Shown: one piece after another, positions 46,244 through 53,788 of the stretch
How positions within the stretch are numbered: the stretch's first letter is position 1
Layout: each line of letters opens with the position of its first letter
IMG/VR virus record: IMGVR_UViG_3300021976_000002
Location: 1-55,163 of that record
DNA from: a virus
DNA: 55,163 bases
Strand: one strand, 5' to 3'
The notes under the pieces: model-generated
What the model was told of the DNA's origin: nothing
The model's database searches: none
What the model saw: only the letters and a program-made list of their open reading frames with translations
Position numbers and translations under genes: made by a program

Positions 46244-46822
46244 ATGCTCGAGCAGGACGCTTTGTTCGGTACGTACACTCCTGAGGGGCATGCACTCGAA
46301 ATCTTTTCCTCTTTGGAAGCTTGGGAAAGAACGAACGAGAACCACAGGGAGGATACACCAGTACGTTTCATCAATGCCCTCCGCCAGCTGACTGAACGGG
46401 AGGAGTTCAACTTCACTACGTTCGACAACGATGGCATCGACGAGATGATCACGCTTGGGCCAATTCCCTTCTACACGTTGTGTGCCCATCATGTGGTTCC
46501 CTTCTACGGCAACGCCTGGGTTGGCTACGTGCCAGATGGACGCATCGCCGGCCTGAGCAAGTTCGCTCGCGCTGTCAAGTATGTGGCGAAGGGCTTCTGG
46601 GTTCAGGAGGAGCTCACTCGAGAGCTGGCCGACTTCCTCGAGCACAAGCTGGAGCCCAAGGGCGTAGCCATCGTGATGAAGGCTGAGCACATGTGCATGG
46701 CAATGCGAGGCGTGCAGCAGCCAGGTGTGATCACTACGACATCGACCATGCGGGGTGTGTTCGCAGACCACTCTCGCACAGCGAAGGCAGAGTTCCTTCA
46801 CAATGTGAATGGAGCACACTGA
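46244..46822 (+). CDS. folE: GTP cyclohydrolase I (FolE)
   Basis: A 192-residue enzyme giving dihydroneopterin triphosphate, the first precursor of preQ0. PFYTLCAHHVVPFYGNAWVG holds zinc Cys80 and His82/83; IAGLSKFARAVKYVAKGFWV and AEHMCMAMRGVQQPG (Cys151) are the other boxes. ATG 46244 is preferred to 46193 because GAGAGG is eight bases upstream and queE ends at 46242. Confidence 0.93.
   Translation: MLEQDALFGTYTPEGHALEIFSSLEAWERTNENHREDTPVRFINALRQLTEREEFNFTTFDNDGIDEMITLGPIPFYTLCAHHVVPFYGNAWVGYVPDGRIAGLSKFARAVKYVAKGFWVQEELTRELADFLEHKLEPKGVAIVMKAEHMCMAMRGVQQPGVITTTSTMRGVFADHSRTAKAEFLHNVNGAH
46339..46349 (+). repeat. GAACCACAGG motif, copy 6 of 7
   Basis: Exact GAACCACAGGG on the plus strand, inside folE where it reads as part of E-N-H-R-E. 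Confidence 0.7.
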
Positions 46823-47229
46823 TGAGCTACGCAGCTGACAGCAATGGCGAACGTGTTTACTTCGAACGGGAACTAAGTGTAACAGACTCCCGCGAACAGC
46901 TTTATCACCTGGCCAAGCAGTGCCTCGAGGACAGTGAACGTTGGTTCGGAGACAGTGGTAAGGTGCATGACCTTCCTCATCATGGACTAGGCCTTGGAGG
47001 TGAGACAGGCGAAGTCCTAGAGATCATTAAGAAGATCGATCGCGGCTCTTTAGATCTCAGCGATCCGAACGTTGAAGAAGCATTGGCTTTGGAACTGACG
47101 GACGTTCTAATCTATGTTCTGAACCTCGCAGCCATTCTTAACATTGACCTGCAACAAACTTACAACCAGAAGCGTAGCATCAATGAAGACCGCTTCATGA
47201 GACAACGACGGGAACGGGAGAGTCGATGA
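46822..47229 (+). CDS. MazG-like nucleotide pyrophosphohydrolase 1
   Basis: A 135-residue helical protein with GLGLGGETGEVLEIIKKIDR and LALELTDVLIYVLNLAAIL, the ExxE...ExxD metal-binding set of MazG-like enzymes. It may trim the nucleotide pool, for instance removing unwanted dNTPs during replication with modified DNA. Confidence 0.8.
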   Translation: MSYAADSNGERVYFERELSVTDSREQLYHLAKQCLEDSERWFGDSGKVHDLPHHGLGLGGETGEVLEIIKKIDRGSLDLSDPNVEEALALELTDVLIYVLNLAAILNIDLQQTYNQKRSINEDRFMRQRRERESR

Positions 47230-47540
47230 CTGACGCTAAGGTTCGAATCAGTGGCTCCAAGGTCTGGTTCGATCAGAAGGAAGTTACCAAGGAAGACATC
47301 GACAGGTTCGGTGACGGCTTCGAGACTCTCCGGCACATCCGGTACGTTAAGGGTGCAGAGGAGTATGGCGACCTGACCTTCCTCGACAACGACATCATCC
47401 GAATGATGGCCGAGGAGCTTGCTGACACCGCCAACTACTGCAAGATGCAATTCATCAAGCTCATGCTCCTGAAGCGTGAACTCGACAAGCAGTACCCGAG
47501 CGACCAGGACTTCAACGGGACTAAGAGGGGATGGGAGTAG
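47226..47540 (+). CDS. MazG-like protein 2
   Basis: A 104-residue protein with LRHIRYVKGAEEYGDLTFLD and MMAEELADTANYCKMQFIKL, the short phage MazG-like form (E-Y-G...E-E-L-x-D...Y). ATGA overlap with the first MazG-like gene. Two such genes in tandem are unusual and may have different substrates. Confidence 0.7.
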   Translation: MTDAKVRISGSKVWFDQKEVTKEDIDRFGDGFETLRHIRYVKGAEEYGDLTFLDNDIIRMMAEELADTANYCKMQFIKLMLLKRELDKQYPSDQDFNGTKRGWE

Positions 47541-47542
47541 AC

Positions 47543-48349
47543 ATGAAGCTGGCATTGATTCCACCAATCAGTCTTCGACATACTGCTGTGCAGAGCAGGT
47601 ACCATCTCGTCCTGCCTCAACTCCTCGAGGCGCGCGACGAGTACTTCGCCATGTACTACACCATTGCCAAAGAGATCCCAGGCAACTTCATTATCCTGGA
47701 CAATGGTGAGGCTGAGGGTGCTCAGGTTGACTTCGAGACTCTTATCTCCTACGCAGCCGAACTTGATGCTGACGAGGTTGTCCTCCCCGATGTGATGAAG
47801 GATGCACAGAGAACCATTCACCGCATTGAAGAGTTCCTACAGTGGTACGACAACTCTGAATGGGGAGGAGGACGCCGCCGCAACTTTATGTTCGTTGCCC
47901 AGGGGACAACCTACGAGGAAGTCCAGAGCATGATGGGTGAGGTGATGGAAGACAAGGAGATGTCCAAGAACATCTCTGCTGTTGGTATCCCCCGCCATCT
48001 GGTTGAGACATTAAATGACAACCAGGCTCGTGTTGAATTGGCCTACTACTTCCACGAGCGGTACAGTAACAGCGACTACGCACCTGTGGCGATCCACTTC
48101 CTCGGAGCCTCGCCTGTGTACGTTGAAGAGGTGGGCGACCTTCAATCCATTGGCATTGGCCGAGGCATGGACACGTCGCTCCCTTACAATGCAACATACC
48201 ACAGTGTGGAACTTGGAGGGCTTACGCCCGATGTTGTGAGTCGGCCGGATGGGTACTTCGACCTTGACCACCAGGCCTTCAATAGTCAACTGCTCGAGAA
48301 GAACATTCACACCATGATGGACTGGGCCCATGGTCGAACTAACTCCTAG
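47543..48349 (+). CDS. dpdA: DpdA-like 7-deazaguanine DNA transglycosylase
   Basis: A 268-residue TGT-like barrel protein that would swap guanine in DNA for the deazaguanine base. FIILDNGEAEGAQVDFETLI gives Asp53 (base-binding place), ADEVVLPDVMKDAQRT gives Asp83, and IGIGRGMDTSLPYN gives Asp210, a candidate nucleophile. GGGAG precedes the ATG at 47543; an ATG four codons earlier is possible. It closes the preQ0 island and overlaps the polymerase gene by 20 bases. Confidence 0.82.
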   Translation: MKLALIPPISLRHTAVQSRYHLVLPQLLEARDEYFAMYYTIAKEIPGNFIILDNGEAEGAQVDFETLISYAAELDADEVVLPDVMKDAQRTIHRIEEFLQWYDNSEWGGGRRRNFMFVAQGTTYEEVQSMMGEVMEDKEMSKNISAVGIPRHLVETLNDNQARVELAYYFHERYSNSDYAPVAIHFLGASPVYVEEVGDLQSIGIGRGMDTSLPYNATYHSVELGGLTPDVVSRPDGYFDLDHQAFNSQLLEKNIHTMMDWAHGRTNS

Positions 48350-50780
48350 GAATGTTACGCGCAAGCATCCGAAGGCGCGGTGCGAAGAGTGCCCCCTGTA
48401 CGAAGTTGGTAAGTTCGTACCGAGTGTTGGTCCTGCCAATGCTGAACTTGCCTTCGTCGGAGAAGCTCCAGGTGTCAAGGAGACTCGCCAGGGTATTCCC
48501 TTCACTGGTCCCTCTGGCAAGCTTCTCGACAAGGTCATGGAGCACCATGGCTTCAATAGAGAAGATGTCTTCCTGAGCAATGCTTGTCTCTGCCGACCAC
48601 CAGACAATGCGACACCAACCAAGTCAGCCATCTTCGCCTGCCGTGATAGGCTTGTCGCTGAACTAGAACAACACAACGTCAAGACTGTGGTGGCGTTGGG
48701 TAACTCGGCTGCTGAGTCGTTGCTCGGTCAGTCAGGTGTCACCAAGCTTCGAGTTGGTCCTGGCAAGCTATCGAAGTATGCCAAGGACGTTCTGGTCATC
48801 CCCACTCTACACCCTGCAGCCTGCCTTCGTCAGGGTGACATGTTCCCCTATCTCGTCACTGACGTTGGAAAGGTAAACGCTACCCATGAAGAGTGGACTG
48901 AGCCTGAGTACAGAGTCCTTGACACTACAAGGGACGCTCTCGATGCCTGTAAAGAATTGGCACGTGTACAGGGACCATTTGTTATCGACATTGAAGTTGA
49001 CATTGAAAAGGACACCGCTTACGATCATCCAAACCACTACGGTATGCTGTGCCTTGGAATCGCTTATGCCCCAAAGCGGGCAGTTGTTTTCTCTGAAGGT
49101 GTCATGGGCGAACGAGACGTTCGAGATGCGCTTGGAGGTCTTCTCCGCAACAAGAAACTTATTGCGCAGAACGGCAAGTTCGATCTAGCGGGACTCTACC
49201 CTGTCCTAGGTCCTCTCGAGCTTTGGTTCGACACCATGCTAGCTTCCTACGTCTTCGATGAACGCCCAGGCATTCATGCGCTGAAGCACATGGCTGTAGA
49301 ATACCTAGGCGCACCCCAGTACGATGACGAGGTGAAGAAGTATGTGGGACCCGGCGACGGTTACGGTGTCATTCCACGAGACGTCCTCTACAAGTACAAT
49401 GCGCTCGATGTTGCCTGTACGTATTCGCTGTACGAGATGTTCAGCAAGCGGCTCGATCTCGATCAAGCGGCGACGCCGGAAGGTCAACGATCGCTACGAG
49501 ATGTACACGACTTCCTCGTGGCAGCATCCAATCAACTCATGTACGTTGAGCTCAATGGCATTGGAGTTGACCGCGAGTATCTAGACACGCTCACGGATGA
49601 GTACCTTGATCGTCTGGATAACATCGAGCAGGACATCAACAAGATCATTGAGGGCCGTGACTACGACAAGCGTGGCGGCATCAACCCCCGATCGCCAATG
49701 CAGGTCAAGCAGTACTTGTCGGACAAGGGTATCATCACAGAGACTACTAACGAAGATGCTCTGAACATGATCAAGGATAGACTTGCAGGGATGATCCTCG
49801 ACCATGACTCAGGAACCAAGAAGCTTGGTGCCTCAGAAAACGTAGCCAGGGAGGTGTTGTCTTTTGTGCAGACGCTGCTCACGCATCGTCGCGAGGCTAA
49901 GCTCTACGGAACGTACGTCAAGGGTATCCGTAAGCGTATGTCCAGGGGAAGAGTGTTCCCCACCTTCTTGCTCCACGGTACTACGACCGGACGGCTTGCT
50001 TGCCGTAACCCTAACATGCAAAACATTCCACGTGAGTCGACTATTCGACGTCTCTTCGTACCATCAAAGCCTGATCACGTCTTCGTGGAGACCGACTATA
50101 GTCAGGCTGAGTTGCGGGTGCTCAGTTACCTTGCAGGCGACACTTACTTCCGTGACATCTTCAACGGAGGAGAGCGTGACCTCTTTGATGAGCTGACTCC
50201 CATTCTGTATCCGGAGTTGCAGAGTAAGGAAGCCTGCCCTCCCGAGCTGTGGAAAGAGATCCGGATTCGAGTCAAGGCTTACGTGTACGGTCTCTCCTAC
50301 GGACGCTCTGAGTTCTCTATTGCCGACGAGTACAAGATCAGTGTTAAGGAAGCCCGCAAGGGTATGTATGCCTTCTTCGATGTCATCCCAGAGATCGTTA
50401 CCTTCAGGAACGAGACGAAGAAGAAGGTGCTAGCCGGAGAGGACCTCATCACTCCTTGGGGTCGACACCGTCGCTACAGTCTCATCACGAAGGAGAACAA
50501 GGACTCCATTCTTCGAGAGGCTCTAGCCTTCCTCCCTCAGAGTACTTCCTCGGACATGTGCTTGCAGGCTATGGGATGGTCTCGTCGTGACCTCAAGGGC
50601 ATCGGATGGGTTCGTAACATCGTCCATGACTCTGTACTCGTTGAGTGTCACGAAGAGGATCAGGATGAAGTCAAGCAGATCGTAGAGACGCACATGATCG
50701 AATCTGCCAAGACGATCGTCGGTGACTACGTCAAGTTCGCCGTTGAGTCGAAGACTGGAAAGAGCTGGGCCAAGACATGA
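48330..50780 (+). CDS. Uracil-DNA glycosylase fused to family A DNA polymerase
   Basis: An 816-residue replicative polymerase. Residues 1-190 are a family 4 uracil-DNA glycosylase: Cys18, Cys21, Cys88 and Cys104 for the Fe-S cluster, FVGEAPG (42-48) and TLHPAACLRQ (159-168). Residues about 215-370 are a proofreading exonuclease (Asp220, Glu222, FD at 284-285, ALD at 358-360). The polymerase has TTGRLACRNPNMQNIPRE, motif A ETDYSQAELR (Asp589), motif B with Arg645, Lys649 and Tyr653, and motif C IVHDSVLVE (Asp767). Tyr653 stands where E. coli Pol I has Phe762, as in T7 polymerase. Confidence 0.9.
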   Translation: MVELTPRNVTRKHPKARCEECPLYEVGKFVPSVGPANAELAFVGEAPGVKETRQGIPFTGPSGKLLDKVMEHHGFNREDVFLSNACLCRPPDNATPTKSAIFACRDRLVAELEQHNVKTVVALGNSAAESLLGQSGVTKLRVGPGKLSKYAKDVLVIPTLHPAACLRQGDMFPYLVTDVGKVNATHEEWTEPEYRVLDTTRDALDACKELARVQGPFVIDIEVDIEKDTAYDHPNHYGMLCLGIAYAPKRAVVFSEGVMGERDVRDALGGLLRNKKLIAQNGKFDLAGLYPVLGPLELWFDTMLASYVFDERPGIHALKHMAVEYLGAPQYDDEVKKYVGPGDGYGVIPRDVLYKYNALDVACTYSLYEMFSKRLDLDQAATPEGQRSLRDVHDFLVAASNQLMYVELNGIGVDREYLDTLTDEYLDRLDNIEQDINKIIEGRDYDKRGGINPRSPMQVKQYLSDKGIITETTNEDALNMIKDRLAGMILDHDSGTKKLGASENVAREVLSFVQTLLTHRREAKLYGTYVKGIRKRMSRGRVFPTFLLHGTTTGRLACRNPNMQNIPRESTIRRLFVPSKPDHVFVETDYSQAELRVLSYLAGDTYFRDIFNGGERDLFDELTPILYPELQSKEACPPELWKEIRIRVKAYVYGLSYGRSEFSIADEYKISVKEARKGMYAFFDVIPEIVTFRNETKKKVLAGEDLITPWGRHRRYSLITKENKDSILREALAFLPQSTSSDMCLQAMGWSRRDLKGIGWVRNIVHDSVLVECHEEDQDEVKQIVETHMIESAKTIVGDYVKFAVESKTGKSWAKT

Positions 50781-51109
50781 CCAAAGCATCCTTCATCGGA
50801 CACCACTTCATCGGGGATGGTTGTGCCACGCATGACATAGGTACCGTCGTCAGTAAGTATACTGGACTAGATCCAGTACCTGTTGTTCCTCCTATCGGTG
50901 TACCTGCCAAGCGTCTGGCTACTTCAGAAGACATCTGCACCTTTCTAGGTATGTCGATTAGTAATGTTAGTCGACTAAGTGAGCGCAAGGAAAGTACAGG
51001 CTTCCCAGACCATGTGAGCAAGAGGGGCAATGGCTACTTGTGGGACATGAGAGAGGTCGAAGCCTGGTTCGACTACTGGCGGCTCACTCGCCGAACGAAG
51101 TATGAGTAA
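50777..51109 (+). CDS. Excisionase-like helix-turn-helix protein
   Basis: A 110-residue protein; residues about 45-105 (LATSEDICTFLGMSISNVSR; GNGYLWDMREVEAWFDYWRL) form the MerR/excisionase-like winged helix used for DNA bending. With no integrase present, it is more likely a transcription regulator. ATGA overlap with the polymerase stop. Confidence 0.75.
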   Translation: MTKASFIGHHFIGDGCATHDIGTVVSKYTGLDPVPVVPPIGVPAKRLATSEDICTFLGMSISNVSRLSERKESTGFPDHVSKRGNGYLWDMREVEAWFDYWRLTRRTKYE

Positions 51110-51200
51110 CCCCTCCTCACTTAACTGAGCGGGTGCGGACCTGTTGAGCCACACGCTAAGCTATAGGTGTCAGGTAATCAACAGCTCGAAGGGAGCTACC

Positions 51201-51404
51201 ATGTTCAACTGTGATGTGTGTGGCAAGGAACAAGAAGATGTAGGTAGTCTTCGAACGCTTCAGGTTCGTGACACTGAGCACAATGCTATCTGGACTTACG
51301 TTGCCTGCAATCAGGGTTGCGCAGACAAGGTTCGCAACCAAGAACAGCAAGCCATGTTGACAGATGAGCCAGCAAGCATGAACGACATCATCAGCAACTG
51401 GTAG
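51201..51404 (+). CDS. 67-residue zinc-ribbon protein
   Basis: MFNCDVCGKEQEDVGSLRTL and YVACNQGCADKVRNQE hold two Cys pairs typical of a small treble-clef or ribbon. GAAGGGAGC precedes the ATG at 51201. The 91 bp before it hold a possible hairpin and a weak -10 but no gene. Confidence 0.65.
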   Translation: MFNCDVCGKEQEDVGSLRTLQVRDTEHNAIWTYVACNQGCADKVRNQEQQAMLTDEPASMNDIISNW

Positions 51405-51425
51405 CATCCATCAGGGTGGCCTCAC

Positions 51426-51455
51426 TTGCCTGGGGCCACCTTGCCATGGTATAAT
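51426..51455 (+). promoter_or_regulatory. Promoter (TTGCCT, 18 bp, TATAAT), leaderless type, with inverted repeat
   Basis: TTGCCT (51426-51431) and TATAAT (51450-51455) have an 18-bp spacer; ATG follows six bases later. An inverted repeat GGTGGCC (51415-51421) / GGCCACC (51434-51440) spans the -35 box and may be an operator or the terminator of the previous gene. Confidence 0.7.
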
Positions 51456-51461
51456 AAGTAC

Positions 51462-51749
51462 ATGAGCGAACACGATGAAGAGCTTAAGCGGCTCGCAGAA
51501 GAGACTAACTTGGTCAAGGCTAAGAAGGTAGCCGAAGAAGTTGGATACGATCTTGATCGACTACTCGAGGCCAAGAAGCGACACGGGAGCGCACTCGACA
51601 ATCTAGAAGATGCCAGGTTCGATCTGTACGGACACATCCTAGAAGGACTAGATGCAGGCTTGACTGGTAACCAGCTAGCCAAGATAACTGGTTGGTCCAC
51701 TACTCAGATCTACAAGGTCCGTGACATGCTAAGGAGGAACGATGGCTAA
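51462..51749 (+). CDS. 95-residue HTH-like protein from a leaderless message
   Basis: Starts at ATG 51462, six bases after TATAAT; an in-frame ATG 12 codons earlier lies upstream of the -10 box and cannot be used from this promoter. Helical N-terminal part (ELKRLAEETNLVKAKKVAEE), then LTGNQLAKITGWSTTQIYKV, a helix-turn-helix. Likely a small regulator. Confidence 0.7.
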   Translation: MSEHDEELKRLAEETNLVKAKKVAEEVGYDLDRLLEAKKRHGSALDNLEDARFDLYGHILEGLDAGLTGNQLAKITGWSTTQIYKVRDMLRRNDG

Positions 51750-52056
51750 GGGACGCAAGGCCCAGATCGGCGACAAGAACGTTAGTGCGAATGGTTACCA
51801 CTACACGCGCACCGCTGATGGCTGGGTGTTCGACCACCACCTGATCGCCGAGGAGAAGCTCGGTCGGAAGGTGAGTGAGAACGAGCGCGTGCGATTCGTA
51901 GACGGTGACCGTAGCAACCTTCACCCCGACAACGTCGAGATCATCAAGAAGGGAAAGGCTAACCTCCGTCGTCGCAAGGCTCAGATCGAGGCACGCATCT
52001 CTGAGCTGCAGGGAGAGCTGAAGGCTCTTGAGGAGGAGATCGAAAGTGAAGCCTGA
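51742..52056 (+). CDS. HNH-like protein with degenerate active site
   Basis: A 104-residue protein with HHLIAEEKLGRKVSENERVR followed by FVDGDRSNLHPDNVEIIKKG, the order of HNH_3 nucleases. The usual V-H-H is VRF here, so the first catalytic His pair is lost. A coiled coil follows (IEARISELQGELKALEEEIE). It may bind DNA without cutting. TAAGGAGGAACG precedes the ATG. Confidence 0.68.
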   Translation: MAKGRKAQIGDKNVSANGYHYTRTADGWVFDHHLIAEEKLGRKVSENERVRFVDGDRSNLHPDNVEIIKKGKANLRRRKAQIEARISELQGELKALEEEIESEA

Positions 52057-52324
52057 CGGACTTATCACGGTCAAGTTCAAGAACCAAGACAAACGAACCT
52101 TCCTCTTCAACACCTTTAGATTCTGGCGGCGCGACCCTGCAGGCCTAGTTGTCAGCAAAGAAGATGGGTACACAATCTTCCCTTGGCATGACATCCTCAG
52201 TATCGATGTCATTCGAAACTCCGACCGCTACATTGAGTGGTTACGGGATCAAAGCGGAGAAGGAGTTCAGGGTCCTATTATAGGTGGCGAGCGTAAGGCA
52301 GATGCGAGGTACCATTCCCGATGA
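52046..52324 (+). CDS. 92-residue protein, beta-rich
   Basis: GTG at 52046 after GGAGGAG, overlapping the previous stop. GLITVKFKNQDKRTFLFNTF and EDGYTIFPWHDILSIDVIRN suggest a small barrel. Unknown. Confidence 0.6.
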   Translation: MKPDGLITVKFKNQDKRTFLFNTFRFWRRDPAGLVVSKEDGYTIFPWHDILSIDVIRNSDRYIEWLRDQSGEGVQGPIIGGERKADARYHSR

Positions 52325-52488
52325 AGCACACATGCGAGCGATGCGAGATCGTCTTCGACCACGAGCCTGTTCATGATCAAGGTGAACTGTTCTGGCTTGG
52401 CGAAGATGATGCTCGCACTTGGTGTACCCAGACCTGCTACGAGCTTGACGGCGAAGACAGCTACATGAGAAGGGTCAACCTCACATGA
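52321..52488 (+). CDS. 55-residue zinc-binding-type protein
   Basis: Reads MKHTCERCEIVFDHEPVHDQ, then GELFWLGEDDARTWCTQTCY and an acidic end. CxxC and CxxxC plus nearby His make a likely zinc site. ATGA overlaps on both sides. Confidence 0.62.
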   Translation: MKHTCERCEIVFDHEPVHDQGELFWLGEDDARTWCTQTCYELDGEDSYMRRVNLT

Positions 52489-52703
52489 AGAAGAAGCTCC
52501 GGTACGACAATCGCCTCGCGACAGAATTCGACATCGACGACCCAGAGCTTCCGGAGACCATTAAGAAGAACAAGGTTGCCATCTTCGGTGCTGTGGTTCG
52601 AGGCGGCTCGGACTGCCTCGAGGCTCTTGGTCTGTCGCAGTTCTTCGATCTCACTCCGGAGCACATCGCTCAGCTAGATCTCAAGGTAGCTGAGCTAGCG
52701 TAA
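52485..52703 (+). CDS. 72-residue protein
   Basis: MKKKLRYDNRLATEFDIDDP, then VAIFGAVVRGGSDCLEALGL and LTPEHIAQLDLKVAELA; a mixed fold of unknown family. Last gene before the repeat-rich gap at 52.7 kb. Confidence 0.6.
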   Translation: MKKKLRYDNRLATEFDIDDPELPETIKKNKVAIFGAVVRGGSDCLEALGLSQFFDLTPEHIAQLDLKVAELA

Positions 52704-52707
52704 CACC

Positions 52708-52800
52708 TAAGTCTAACAGAGTCTATCCTAAGTCTAACAAGCTCAACTATCATCTGTGAGCAACTCGTAAGGCGCAAGTCTAAACAAAGTCTAACCGCGA
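52708..52800. repeat. GTCTAAC-family cluster E
   Basis: AAGTCTAAC occurs at the start, about 20 bases later and again near the end, with a variant AAGTCTAAAC before it; the last copy reads AAAGTCTAACCGCG, as beside copy A at 7.6 kb. The pairing between arms seen in copies A-D is not obvious here, so it is a direct-repeat relative. It lies in the 132-bp gap before the 52836 gene. Confidence 0.65.
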
Positions 52801-52815
52801 AATTCCAATTGAAGG

Positions 52816-52826
52816 GAACCACAGGG
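52816..52826 (+). repeat. GAACCACAGG motif, copy 7 of 7
   Basis: Exact GAACCACAGGG on the plus strand, ten bases before the ATG at 52836. Confidence 0.7.
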
Positions 52827-52835
52827 TGAGACGAC

Positions 52836-53072
52836 ATGACTCAGCATAGGGGCCGCTGCGTGGGAGGACCGCTACATAACAAAGGAGCGATGGCAGCAGG
52901 TACCAAGTTCACCATCAGGCGAAAGGTCAAGGACGTATTCAACCTTGGCGACCTCAACATCAGAGAGACGGTCGAAGTGATCGACAAGCCTGTTGGTACG
53001 TACCAGTGGGATGATCGAAGTGCTACATGGGAATGGAGGGGCTGGGGCGATGACCCTAATCGTCAGTCTTGA
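52836..53072 (+). CDS. 78-residue basic protein
   Basis: MTQHRGRCVGGPLHNKGAMA, then TKFTIRRKVKDVFNLGDLNI and YQWDDRSATWEWRGWGDDPN; a beta-rich small protein of unknown family. Overlaps the resolvase start by 23 bases. Confidence 0.6.
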   Translation: MTQHRGRCVGGPLHNKGAMAAGTKFTIRRKVKDVFNLGDLNIRETVEVIDKPVGTYQWDDRSATWEWRGWGDDPNRQS

Positions 53073-53514
53073 CCCAGGCGGCACAACCGGAATAGCCTAC
53101 GCAGTAGGACTCACAGGCGAAGGTTGGGACTACAAGGTACAGCAATTGGGTCCCGAAGCCCATCATCTAGTCCTACACAGAAGGCTAGAGAGACTGTACT
53201 GGGAATTCGAACACGATGACATGACTGTGGTGTATGAGTCCTTCGAGTACCGTAACAAAGAAAGACCAGGCTTGGTCCTAGACTCTGTAGAGTACATCGG
53301 AGTGACTAAGACCTTCTCCAAAGCTAACAACGTGCCTACTGTGAAGCAGACGGCAAGTATGGCCAAGGGCTTTGTGAAGGATAAGAACATTAAGCGGCTA
53401 GGCCTGTGGTCTCCGGGCCAGCCTCACGCGATGGATGCACTACGTCACTTGTTGTTCTATCAGACAACAGTACTGAAGGATAAAGCCGTACTAGAGAGAG
53501 GCTGGAAAGAATGA
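53050..53514 (+). CDS. RuvC-like Holliday junction resolvase
   Basis: A 154-residue RNase-H-fold nuclease. LIVSLDPGGTTG gives Asp8, TVVYESFEYR gives Glu63, and GQPHAMDALRH gives His126 and Asp129, the usual acidic set. It should resolve branched phage DNA before packaging. Start ATG 53050 follows GGAGGGGC. Confidence 0.85.
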   Translation: MTLIVSLDPGGTTGIAYAVGLTGEGWDYKVQQLGPEAHHLVLHRRLERLYWEFEHDDMTVVYESFEYRNKERPGLVLDSVEYIGVTKTFSKANNVPTVKQTASMAKGFVKDKNIKRLGLWSPGQPHAMDALRHLLFYQTTVLKDKAVLERGWKE

Positions 53515-53678
53515 CTACAGTAAGACTTCCACCGGAGCTATGGCCAGATGAAGTAGCTGTGGCACTCAACGCATTGTGGGCTAAAGTAGAAACACATACG
53601 GACTGGGATGAGGTTCAAGTAACCCTGGTTAGATCTTCTGGACAGATTACTATCGATGCCTTCGTACAGGACATTTAA
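53511..53678 (+). CDS. 55-residue protein, last rightward gene
   Basis: Reads MTTVRLPPELWPDEVAVALN, then ALWAKVETHTDWDEVQVTLV and an end RSSGQITIDAFVQDI. ATGA overlap with the resolvase. A small alpha/beta fold. Unknown. Confidence 0.6.
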   Translation: MTTVRLPPELWPDEVAVALNALWAKVETHTDWDEVQVTLVRSSGQITIDAFVQDI

Positions 53679-53735
53679 CCAAACGAGCAAGATCCGTTAC
53701 AATGAATTCGTACATTGAACCAGAGCATAACAAAA

Positions 53736-53775
53736 GCCCGCTACCTCGTCTGGGGGGAGTTACGAGGTAGCGGGC
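53736..53775. terminator. Bidirectional terminator between convergent halves
   Basis: Perfect 14-bp arms GCCCGCTACCTCGT (53736-53749) and ACGAGGTAGCGGGC (53762-53775) with a 12-base loop. Four A precede it and GGTCTTTGTTT follows, so both strands read T-rich after the stem. It ends the early messages and the late lysis operon. Confidence 0.9.
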
Positions 53776-53788
53776 GGTCTTTGTTTAC

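Noticed and set aside
50777-51109. Excisionase-like protein taken as a sign of lysogeny
   Set aside because: No integrase, attachment site or repressor was recognised; the fold is common among plain regulators.
7569-52800. GTCTAAC repeats considered as CRISPR or transposon ends
   Set aside because: Copies are single, far apart, have differing arms and no spacer array, and no transposase or target-site duplication is seen.
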